From Adiantum capillus-veneris (Eukaryota; Streptophyta; Polypodiopsida; Polypodiales; Pteridaceae), in assembly GCA_014529385.2 (NCBI GenBank), contig CM043959.1:85789029-85853028 (forward strand): 64,000 nucleotides of DNA, written 5' to 3'. Of the stretch, positions 54,372 through 64,000 are shown piece after piece (position 1 is the first letter of the stretch; the number at the start of each line of letters is the position of its first letter). The notes under the pieces are model-generated. The model was not told the DNA's origin and did not search any database. It worked only from the letters and a program-made list of their open reading frames with translations. Made by a program: the position numbers and the translations under genes.

Positions 54372-54538
54372 ATTTAGAAAAATTATTTTAAAATTTAAAT
54401 TTAATTTGGATTTAAATATTTATTAAATGTTGTTAATAGCTACTAAGACAAATATTAAATGCTCCTAACTCTTCCAAATACAATTAAACATTCTCACTCT
54501 CATGTTTTCAATGTAGTACTCATCTTTTTAACTCTACT
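54371..54538. other. AT-rich spacer
   Basis: No feature seen. The composition changes abruptly from purine-rich to AT-rich at 54370. Confidence 0.4.
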
Positions 54539-56190
54539 ATCATGTCATGCACCATAGTCCTACCTTCTTTGAAATGGACTTTTCCCTTTACCAATGGGAA
54601 GATTATTTTTGGGGTTGAAAATCTACAAGATCATGTTGCACCACAAACATTTACTGCTTTGCATCTGATTATCATGGTTGGGAGTGAAGAGTTGACAGTG
54701 CCAATGGAGAGAACAAGCAATCACTTGGGAGAGGAGTTTTATGTTGTGGAAGAATTGCTCTATACAAATTTTGTGGTGCTAGTTGAAGATACATGGTTTC
54801 AAATTTGAGTGGCATGGCTGCTGCCTTGGTGGATGTTCCCTACATAGACCATACTAGTCCAAGCAAGGAACAACTCTCTCTCGAGCAAGCATTGCAAAAA
54901 TCTACCAAGTTAAGGAGTACAAATAGTATTTTTTCATTTTCTAATGCAATGAAAAAGCCCAACACCTTGACGAATCTTCTTTAAAAGCTAGTGGAAACCA
55001 AACAAGTGTCAAAAATACCAAAGGTTCACAATGGTAACATGGTGTTTGGGTTTCCACCAACCTTAGGAAAGGTTCATCCAATGGATGCTATGGAGCATAA
55101 TTATGATCCACACCATTGGACCAAACCACAAACCTCGAACATCACATTTCTTGGAGTGTGTTGCAAAACTTAGTGTGTAGGTGCTCTAAAGTGTCTCAAT
55201 GAAAGTTTTCCCAAATTGGTTAATTTTGGGAAGTCAAAGACAGCCAATTCCAATGGCAGTATGCTAAAATTACCGTCCATGGGCAAGTTTTGCAATGAAC
55301 TTTGTGGCATGCTTACTTGCCACTATTGCAGTTAACCACCCATTTGTTTGCGTACATATGATTGCTTCGTATATTATGTCATGCCAAGGGATGAAAGCAT
55401 GAGCAGATTGATGTTACATCAAGGAACTCACCAACATGACATGAGGGAATGGCCATCAAAAGGGCTCGCCAATAAAACCAAAGAGATGGTTACACGAGTT
55501 TTCATTATGGATAGACATGCAGGTGTGCAAGAAATGTACAAATGTGTGTGGCAATGGAAATTGTGCAACTTTGATGCAAGAGGGGGGGCTATCCATATAC
55601 TTGGTGAGCAAGAATTTCTAAATGTTACTGAGGCAATGATTCCTACCAATTTCTCTTGTTTGTGCATATTATTTCAAAGTGAATGAACTCTAAAATAGAG
55701 GTTTTTGAAGGTCCGTGGCTACAATATGAAAAATGGGCCAACAAAGGAGAGCTTTGATGTGGAGTCCTTGCTGCATCCAAAGAGATATTGCACATATGAT
55801 TTTTTCCACAAAAGTAGGTTTTTCGGGCAAGGAGTGGAAGGGGAGCGATGCTTTGGGTTGAAAATGTCTACGGTTGTTCATGTATCTGGATTGGTTTTGG
55901 TTAATGAAATGCGACAAAGTGGACCTATAGATCTTTGTCACGCTTAGGTGCAATTTGATCACACTCACCGAGTGGCGGATAGGGTCACCATGGCATGCCA
56001 CATATATGATCCAAGGTTTGTTCTCTTAGAAATATATTTCTAAAGTTTGACATATCTTAAGAAACAACCAACAACATATTTCCTAATGTGTATGTCTTAT
56101 GTTGTAGAAAGCTAGGTCTCCTCAATATTGCAACTTGTGAGATAAAAATGGAAGACATGGAAGCACAAATTTATTTCTCGCAATGGTCAT
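54539..56190 (+). pseudogene. Transposase-like gene relic with HxH finger-like motif
   Basis: Consecutive + strand pieces read like one broken gene. They are 54542-54808 (MSCTIVLPSLKWTFPFTNGK), 54991-55173, 55348-55686 and 55705-55947. The 55348 piece has RTYDCFVYYVMPRDES, SRLMLHQGTHQHDMREWPSK and DARGGAIHILGEQEFLNVTE. The 55705 piece has ESLLHPKRYCTYDFFHKSRF, MSTVVHVSGLVLVNEMRQSG and FDHTHRVADRVTMACHIYD. After an intron-like gap 56107-56190 gives KLGLLNIATCEIKMEDMEAQ. The HQGTHQH phrase after Cys-rich sequence recalls WRKY/GCM-type fingers of transposases. The family is not certain. Stops occur between pieces. Confidence 0.45.
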
Positions 56191-56579
56191 GGATGTGACA
56201 CTATAGCACGTCGCGCAAAAATTGGCACATATACCGACGCGACAAAGCTTCTTTTAAATGTAAAATTCCCTGGAATACTTGCATCATAATAAATGCCGAT
56301 ATCGTAGCATTGGTATACGCACGGATAGAGACCGTCGGAATATACGTTGTTGTATGTGTCCAAATACACATTGTTACTTATGTCGGAATAAATGCAGTTA
56401 TCTAAGCTAAAAATGTTTTTATATGGGTGAAAGCATGTTAACCTGTCGCGCTTTTTGTGCTAGTTAGCAGTTTCAAGTTAGCACATGTTCAAAAAAGTTG
56501 GACGTTCGGTAAATTTTTTACAAATAATATCAAAATTTTTCGGAGGTTGTACATTTGGATTCCTTGTTTCAAGTGCTTT
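56191..56579. other. Unassigned sequence
   Basis: Has scattered CGACGCGAC, ATGCCGATATCG and GTCGGAATAAATGC phrases, loosely like the iterated ATAAATGCGG motif of the duplicated segment in reverse. No coding motif. Confidence 0.35.
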
Positions 56580-56960
56580 GTCATACCATAACCATAACTT
56601 GCTTGTCATACCATAACCATAACAACCATACCATCATTGCAAAACCATAACCATAATCATAATTTGATTGCCAAACCATAACCATCACATGATTGCCATA
56701 CCATCATTGAAAACCATAACCATGACTTGATTGGAAAACCCTAAACATACCATGATTGACATACCATCATTTCAAAACCATAATCATAACTTGATTGCCA
56801 AACCATGACCAAAACCTCTTTGCCATACCATAACCATAACCTCTGTGCCATATCATAATTGGGAAACAAATTAGAACCGCAAACAAAATTCAAACCCATA
56901 AACATAAGCACTACAAAATTGTACATGCAAACAATCACTGAGTAAGACTGTATCAAGAAG
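56580..56960. repeat. CCATAACC-rich degenerate repeat (inverted copy 3)
   Basis: Recurrent ACCATAACCATAA and CATACCATCATTGCAAAACC, the reverse complement of the ATGGTT-rich repeats at 41225 and 62825. It lies downstream, in gene orientation, of the third transposase-like copy, which confirms that the whole module is inverted here. Confidence 0.85.
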
Positions 56961-57009
56961 ACCATAGCTATAAATTAGATTGTACCAAGAAGACTGTATC
57001 AAGATGACT

Positions 57010-57721
57010 GAGTAAAATTGTATAAGAAGACCCTCATGGTAATGCCTCCCAGTCGACATCCTCTCCCTCCTCCTGCATCTGGGTCAAAATGACCACAAGT
57101 CCATGCTTGTACCCATAATTCTCCTCTCGGCGTGTTGAAATTCGCTTCACGGAAACTTACTGTAAAACTATGGTTTAATCATGAGATAAATCTTCAAATA
57201 ACATGTATATTTTGGACAATTTAAAGCATACATATAATACTTACAAAATCATGTCGAAGTGTGTCATAGCCTCCACTCCCAAAATGTGACGCACTAGCAG
57301 ACTCTAAACGTGCTCTGGCCGCATCTCTCTGCTGTTGAAATTTATTAGGATTGTCTTGTGTCTCTCGTGATCCCCACCCACTCCTCTGCATCCAACCATG
57401 CCGGCTTTGGACTGTTGGCAATGTACCTGTCTCTCGCCTTTGATTGACTGTATGACATTGTGGCCTTTGCCACGCCCCAAATCTAGTCATTCAAAAATCG
57501 ATCGTACCACTTTGCCGGCCTGTACTCTCTGTGAATGGCCTCGATGATGTAACTCTTTCCTTCATCACATTCGAGATTATCCCAAATCTCCATCACAGAG
57601 TGACCAAAATAAACTCTACAGATGTGCCAAATCCTATGTCGCATGGCCTTTTCGAACCTATCCGCCACAACAACCCCATCCATTCTTGCTAGGATCATGC
57701 TCGTGTGATCCACAAGGTGTA
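57010..57721 (-). pseudogene. Transposase-associated-like relic, inverted copy 3
   Basis: The - strand frame 57713-57483 has HICRVYFGHSVMEIWDNLEC, DEGKSYIIEAIHREY and RPAKWYDRFLND, then a stop. A second frame gives WGVAKATMSYSQSKARDRYI and PAWLDAEEWVG. A third (57490-57221) gives RETQDNPNKFQQQRDAARAR and GSGGYDTLRHDFV. A last block (about 57175-57080) gives REENYGYKHGLVVILTQMQ. It matches 40381-41190 in order but is clearly diverged, so it is an older relative. Frame changes separate the pieces. Confidence 0.55.
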
Positions 57722-57990
57722 TGTGGTGTGCCGATTGGTGAACTATCTATTGAAGAGTCTAGCCTCATAAGTCTCTAATAGAGCCTCTAAGGAGGTTAGA
57801 ACTCCTCTATCAAGACTAAACTTCTTGATGATATTTTGGATGAGGCCACTCCTTCCGTTTGATTTTTGTTATCCCTTTTATGTTATAGTTGCTTCCTACT
57901 TTATTGCATCTTGGTTTCCAGGGCAATTTTCTCATTTAGCCTCTTTGCTTTCATTTTCTCTCTTTTGGCTTTTCCATGAGTTCTTTGTCC

Positions 57991-58330
57991 TCACCAATAA
58001 ACTCTCAAATTTTTGTTTGAACTGGTAGTTTGTTTTCTTCCTCGATAGGTGGTTTTTGCAGCCCCTTGAGCTTGAGCTCTAGTCACCACATTCATAGGAA
58101 TTGTAGGCCAGACTTTTGATCCACTCGAGCATGACCAAATCCCAATGAAATCCATCATCAATTTTCCCTTGTTATCAAGATTTTTGGGATAGTTTGAAAG
58201 AACACGATCTAATACACATCCATCACAAAACCCAAAAATATTCTTATGTTCATCCTTGTGTGGAGAAACACTTGTGTGAAAATAATAAATAGGGCCTCGA
58301 TTGGGCTCATTGGGTGTTATTCCTTGAGCC
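57991..58330 (-). pseudogene. Gag-like piece, copy 2
   Basis: The - strand frame starting MAQGITPNEPNRGPIYYFHT after the GA tract is the same piece as 36820-36485. It is a truncated fragment here because the rest of gypsy element 3 is absent. Confidence 0.5.
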
Positions 58331-58332
58331 AT

Positions 58333-58459
<127 letters not shown>

Positions 58460-58461
58460 AA

Positions 58462-59944
58462 TGACCACCTTGTAGGTACATCGAGAGGAGAGATGGGGAG
58501 AGGGGGTCGTGTGGGGCTATGCTCTACATGGTAGTGTGCAGCAGTAGGGGGTTACCTACCCACACAACCTCGGTGTGCGTTGTGGGTGTGTGTGTGTGTG
58601 TGCATTGTGTGGTAGCGTACCTTTTGTCATATTGCACGGCAGTCATAAGGTACCTTACCACACAATGCAAGTGTGTGCATAAGCTGTCCTACGGAATAGT
58701 GCTTAGCACGGGTGCATCACCTCGATCAGTAACGCGGGGAATATGGTGTCCTTGTGGTAAGTATTGACTCACAGTCTATGTACTACATCAGTAACGCGGT
58801 GATTCTATTATCCTTATAGTGAGTCAACTTCCCTTCCTTTTCCAAAAAAACATATGGGCATCAGTCAGTAACGTGGCTATATAATGCTCGTATGGAAGCC
58901 ATTATTGCTCTTTAGATTCAGGCAACACTCGATCGGTATTAATGCGGCTAATTGAGTGTCGTTTGTTAGAAACACTTGTTTTTGCATAAATGTGGCATTC
59001 ATGTGGTTAACCCGGCCATACAAACGCCATATGATTTGTATGTGCATGTGCAATTCATTTTTTAAAGTATTACGTATATGAAATACTTGGTCGATAATGC
59101 GGCAGTGAAGAGTATTTCATGTACAAATGTTTAAATTACTCAATATTGTTGTTTTTAAGTATTCTTACAAAAATATATCTAGCTAATCATATTCAAAAGA
59201 ATGATTTATTCATCAATCATCATCGCTATTTTAAATGTTACATTTACATAAGTAATATCCACACTATATTATTTCTCTATGTAAAAAGGTATATGCACAC
59301 AATTTGCATGTAAGATATTCATTTTTATCTTTTTAAAGAGCAAGACGTTCGTTGCAATTTATGATTGGTTTGTACACTTTCAATGTTTTAAAAATGAGCT
59401 AAAATAAAATTGGCAATATGTACATTACGATGCATATATCTTTTGGGAGGCTTTTTTTTTAAGTGAGTCGTGATAACGTGAAAAATATAAACTCACGCCC
59501 TATGTTCTATCAGAATATTTTGAATTGTTTTGGGTTTTTAACATGTTCTGCTAGATCTAGATAATTTTTTTAGGAGTTACTTATTTTTAATGTATCTTTC
59601 ATGAGTAAACATAGCATCTTGAAGTCAAAATGATTATCAACCTGAATAAATATAATCTTGCATAATTTTTTGACGTCTTTAAGTCAGGGTATGGTTTGTT
59701 TGAACTAGTGTGAGAGTGCAACGTGCAAAATATAGGTAATATTGACAATATGCTAAAATGTTTCAGGTTTTTAACCTGTATTGTTTTATCTGGATGAAGT
59801 TATTAAAAGCTAATTGTTTGCTCTACATTTAATTACACGAGTAGACATTACATTTTCAAGTAAAATTGTTGTCAATGTGTATCAATATTGTCGTGCGCAT
59901 TTTTTAAAGTCTTCAAGTCATGGTTATGGTTTGTCTGAACTAGT
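58462..59944 (+). other. Non-coding part of duplicated segment, copy 2
   Basis: Same content as 36905-38380: a (GT)n run near 58585, then the iterated CAGTAACGCGG-type motif, then AT-rich sequence. Confidence 0.6.
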
Positions 59945-61534
59945 GTGAGAGTGTCAATGCGGTGTACATCCATGAAATTGTATTTGATATGTTGTTTTTT
60001 ATTGTCCAGTGCAAAAATGACGTCAATTCAAAAGAAAGTTATTATGTGTACCATTCAAAAACAATTTATTTTGACAATATCATCATGTGCACATGATTGC
60101 ATAGAACAGATTAGTGAAAGTGACGTCTTCATTAAAGACCTCACTAGCACTATATGGGAGAACACAGAGTGTAGGCTGCGAGGTGAAGGCCAATATGAGC
60201 TGATGATTGGACAACAGGGATTCATGAATTTGAACCCACCACAAGGTTAGTACAGTGCTGTGCAATATGAAAGTTTGTTGCGGAGACTTTAATGAAGATA
60301 TCCCTCCCACCTGCAATATGGAAAAATAAGAGCTCTGGAGCAAATTATGGGAGGATCAAAAGGTCAACATAAAGCGGGTGAAAGCTCAGGTTCAAGCTTC
60401 CTTACCCACAATATTGAAGATGGCCCAATATACACAAGCAGCCGTGGATGGCCGATGAGATGCAAGCGGCACCGACACAATCATGCGCACAGTATTGAAT
60501 GTGAAGTGTACTCATCTGATCGGCATTCCCCACAAGACCATGGTGGAAGATACAAGGGTTGGAGCAGGCTCTTTTGGGGTGTGCATATTATACACCATAA
60601 AAGGAATTTCATTCTTTCAAAAGCACATTACATATATGATATGTGGGAAAATACTACAAGGGAGGGAGTGAGGAAAAATTTGATAGCTTTCAGATAGAGC
60701 AAGGAATGTTTGAACACTTCACCCCTCCATTTTAAGATGCATTGGCTTTACACAGAGGCTCCTTGGATCGCAATCTTTCCATACTACAATGGGGGCACCT
60801 TGGGAGACATGATGTGTCGCTTGCCATTCGTCCATAGAGCATTTAGATGCTACATACATAGGCGGAAACATGGATGGAGGTCGCTGCCACCAAAAAATCA
60901 ACAGTCAGCAAAGATAGCGATTGCATGGATCAAAGCAGTGATTGACTAGCTGCGAGCAATTTTACACACTTTAATTGATGGCGTTGCGGCTGCTCATTCA
61001 GTTGGTATAGTGCATAACGACCTGCACCCTTTCAACATAATTTTGGACTTTACTTGCGCAAATAAACCCTGAGTTGGCATCATTGATTGGGGCATGATGC
61101 TTAGAACAACAACCAAGTGCGTGTCAAATAACTATTTGCATCAAAGAAAACAATCGTACTTTGCAATTTTGGAGGCACAATCAAAAGGGTAAGGAGAGAT
61201 TGCAAAGCGACCGTGGATTGCTCCAAAAATATACGATCCACGATATGCAGACGTGTACACAAAAGCAAGCGACATTTATGCATTAGGATTTATATTCGAC
61301 ACGTTGATAGACTTTTGGAATGAAGCTAAAAAAGTTTATTTCCTAGAAGAAATATTAAACCACCCTGATCAAGATGCCATGAGGGCCATTCAAATAAAAG
61401 TAGACTGCTGAATGAAGTTAAGAGAGTGGGAAGATAGAAGAAACGCATTAGGTGTTTTGATATTTTTCAAAGAGCATTTAAAGACAGACCGCTTTGATCT
61501 TGTTGAACTTGTGCCGTCTTTTTACCTGTTCTGA
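59945..61534 (+). pseudogene. Protein-kinase-like pseudogene, copy 2
   Basis: The better preserved copy. The glycine loop TRVGAGSFGVCIL is near 60551, and PYYNGGTLGDMM near 60781. Then one frame from about 60950 runs GIVHNDLHPFNIILDFTCAN, stop, VGIIDWGMMLRTTTKCVSNN (DWG in place of DFG), stop, PWIAPKIYDPRYADVYTKAS, DIYALGFIFDTLIDFW, HPDQDAMRAIQIKVDC, stop, and ends LVELVPSFYLF. Three stops break the C-lobe, two of them also visible in copy 1. HNDLHP...N and DWG imply an atypical kinase. An upstream frame (59945-60250) may be an earlier exon. Confidence 0.8.
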
Positions 61535-61970
61535 ACATTTTTGTACCGTATATTTTTCCTTTTTTGGGTATTTTATTTGTATTGAATTATATTATATGAG
61601 TTTGGGGTGGTTCACTTCAATGAGTCATTTGAAGTATATTTGAATCTATATGTCTCTAGTCAATTATCTTGTAGTTCAATTTGATCAATTGTCTTGTGAC
61701 TCAATTGGATCAATTATCTCTAGTCATTTGTCTTGTGGTTCAATTGGTTCAATCAATTGTGATTTTAATTTTTGTATCAATTGTGATTTAATCGAACCAA
61801 GATACGACGTATTGTGTAGTACATGAGACTATTGAATCGTGGTATCTTTGAGATTGTTAGATCGCGATAATATATTTTTGTCAAAGATATTGAATATTTG
61901 TCTATTTGTCCATTGCAACTGTAAGATACTATGGCTGATCAAGAAAAAATTTTGTGGTACTCAATCAGTA
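61535..61970. other. Non-coding spacer, copy 2
   Basis: Same AT-rich CAATTG-repeat sequence as 39942-40380. No coding motif. Confidence 0.5.
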
Positions 61971-62790
61971 CCACATGATCAACAAAAAATGGATGTTAAT
62001 GCGTTTCATCGCATGAAATCTCTAGCGCCCGATATGTCAGCACAACAAGCGACGCGTACTACTCGACGACTATGAAAGTGGAAAAAATAAACCAGATGCA
62101 ATGAAAAAGATATCAATAAATAAATGACAAAGAATATAATAAAAACAATATGTCCATGTGAGGATGTGGAGATAAATAAAGGATTTTGGAAGGTATCAAA
62201 GTGCCTACACAAAGCGATCAAAGAAAATGATGAGAGGATCTACTTGGAAGTTTATGGCCATCCACTGCACAATGCAGATTGTGTGTAAGCTCCAATCTTG
62301 AATCACTCGATTTTGGGTGTGGCTTGTGCCACAATGTCACACCGTCGGTCACACGTGAGAGACAGGTACAAGGACGAAAGTCAAAATCCGGCATGGTTGG
62401 ATGTAGAGGAGTAGGTGGGGATTGCACGAGAGACACAAGACAATCCTGACAGATTTCAGCAGCAGAGAGATGCATCGAGTGCACGTTTGGAGTCTGCTAG
62501 AGCATCACATCTTGGGAGTGGAGACTACAACACACTTTGACATGAGTTTCTAACTATTATACGTATGCTTTAAATTGTTAAAAATGTATATGTTATTTGA
62601 AGATTTTTCTCATGATTAAACCATAAGTTTGCAGGAAGTTATCGTGAAGCACCCTCCGACACGCCGAGAGGAGAAGTATGGGTACAAGCATGGACTTGTG
62701 GCCCTTTTTGACCCACTTGTAGGAGGAGGGAGAGGTCGTCGAGTGGGAGGCATTACCATGAGGGTGACATCCTTTATATATGTTTTTTTT
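61971..62790 (+). pseudogene. Transposase-associated-like relic, copy 2
   Basis: Same pieces as 40381-41190, including DMSAQQATRTTRRL, RETQDNPDRFQQQRDASSAR-like sequence, and HPPTRREEKYGYKHGLVALF followed by DPLVGGGRGRRVGG. The last block is one base longer than in copy 1 and stays open further. Confidence 0.5.
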
Positions 62791-62824
62791 TTTTTTTTTT
62801 GGTATCTGTGTTCTTCTTGATACA

Positions 62825-63340
62825 GTCTTACTCATTCATTGTTTACATGTATAGTTTCACGCTTATGTTTATGGTTTTGCATTCCGTTTGTGATTATGAT
62901 CTTGCAATTATGGTTATGGCACACAGGTTATGGTTATGGTTTTCTAATTATGGTATGGCACATAGGTTACGGTCATGGTTTGGAAATCAAGTTATGGTTA
63001 TGGTTTTGCAATGATGGTATGGCAATCATGGTATGGTTAGGGTTTGGCAATCAAGTTATGGTTATGGTTTTGCAATGACAGTATGAATCATGTTATGATT
63101 ATGGTTTGGCAGTTAGATCATGATTGATTATGGTTATGGTTTTGCAGTGACGGTATGGCTATTATGGTTATGGTATGACAAACAAGCTATGGTTATGGTA
63201 TGGCAAGTGGGTTATGTTTATGATTTTGCAGTTTTTGAATCATGTTTTAACGATGGCTATAAAAACTTCATGCCATTGTGCCTATGGTTTGGGAATTGAC
63301 ATTATGGTTATGCTTATGCTTTTGGGAACTTGTCATGATT
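62825..63340. repeat. ATGGTT-rich degenerate repeat, copy 2
   Basis: Counterpart of 41225-41730 with small unit changes. It is preceded by an 18-base T run near 62783. Confidence 0.85.
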
Positions 63341-63389
63341 AAGCTTTTTAGTACTTTCAAAACCTGATAGTTCTTACTTTGCGGGACTA

Positions 63390-64000
63390 ATGCGTGCCCG
63401 TGCAACCTCAAAGACTCTGAAGGGGGTCATTTTGGAACCCGTCTCTCCCCAACCCACAAAAGAGATTCATTCTTGGAAAAAATATGTGCCATTCTTAGGA
63501 TTGGCTATCACCGCTATCTCTAGCCCCTTGCGCAAAAAAAGTTCTTGGTCTCTTTCACATCCAAATCATAGCTTGCCTTGTAATCTTCTTCGTGCACGTG
63601 GTACTCTCTACTCCCCTTTACTCGAAAATCCTGTTTCTTCAATTGATACATTACATCGAACTCTTCTTGCAATAAAAATCACCAAAACGAAGTGATTTCT
63701 GAAAAAAAGGTACTCACCTAATGCACGTGTATTATAATTTTAGAAATACTTTCCACAGTAGTTACGCTAGCAAAGACATATGCAGTCTAAGCCATTTTGA
63801 ATGGTTCATTTCCATCCCATGAAGTGACCTCTCCGATTTCACCCTATATTCTTCATTGCATTTTTCCAATAAGGACTATGGGTTGACAAGTGCTAATTTT
63901 TGCATCATAAATATATCGCGGACGATGGTGGGAGGCACATGGACTTGTGTCACCCTATTTTTGAATGTAAATATATACTAACAATTAATAACCCAAGTGC
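63390..64000 (-). pseudogene. VWDGNH gene relic, 3' blocks, copy 2 (partial)
   Basis: Counterpart of 41790-42403. - strand blocks include TRVTQVHVPPTIVRDIFMMQ-type sequence (63960-63730) ending at a donor-like TTAG|GTGAGTACC, then a block YHVHEEDYKASYDLDVKETK (about 63600-63550). The block with the DGNH motif would lie beyond the window edge. Confidence 0.4.

Overview
This window is repeat-dominated nuclear DNA from a land plant. I found no gene that looks intact and functional. Nearly everything recognisable is a transposable element or the remains of one: two related Ty3/gypsy elements and fragments of a third, three Ty1/copia fragments, one CACTA (En/Spm) element, and a tandem pair of Penelope-like elements. 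Long (GA)n and poly-G tracts lie between them. Plant-type markers are the copia primer site matching initiator tRNA-Met, the CACTA tnp2 protein with its accessory domains, and the copia gag type. The Penelope-like elements and several odd transposon-associated gene relics make a non-seed plant (fern, lycophyte or bryophyte) the likelier host. That host call is inference.

Layout. 1-4014: unassigned DNA with an 81-bp-arm hairpin (413-637), a 38-bp and a 43-bp tandem repeat, and about four copies of a 171-bp satellite-like repeat. 4015-12392: degenerate gypsy element 1 on the + strand with 1.2-kb LTRs. 12661-14189: internally deleted copia element on the - strand. 14190-19971: CACTA element on the - strand, its right terminal end at 19971. 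20779-26638 and 26639-29397: two head-to-tail Penelope-like units on the - strand, the second 5' truncated. 29398-31780: truncated copia on the - strand with one LTR. 31785-32770: copia integrase relic on the + strand. 33166-36830: degenerate gypsy on the - strand. 36244-42403: first copy of a duplicated segment of more than 6 kb that carries a protein-kinase-like pseudogene. 43743-53736: gypsy element 2 on the + strand, nearly complete, with 2.0-kb LTRs and an ACGT target-site duplication. 53741-54370: (GA)n and poly-G low-complexity DNA. 54539-56190: transposase-like relic. 56580-57721: a third, divergent, inverted copy of the tail of the duplicated segment. 57756-64000: second copy of the duplicated segment, running off the window edge.

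The strongest discovery is in the Penelope-like pair. On the - strand, near the 3' end of each unit, there is a sequence with the architecture of a type I hammerhead ribozyme. It has the CUGAUGA core, a perfect 5-bp stem II, the GAA core, a minimal palindromic stem III and a stem I. The core is complete in the left unit (20874-20913). In the right unit (26734-26773) the G of GAA is changed to A. The two units together would give a tandem transcript with one hammerhead per unit.

A second notable observation is a -1 ribosomal frameshift heptamer, G GGT TTT, at the protease/RT boundary. It is conserved between the two diverged gypsy elements and links the gag-protease frame to the pol frame. Gypsy element 2 has three in-frame stops in gag but an unbroken 3.5-kb pol frame.

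All functional calls come from reading motifs by eye. No database search or folding program was run.
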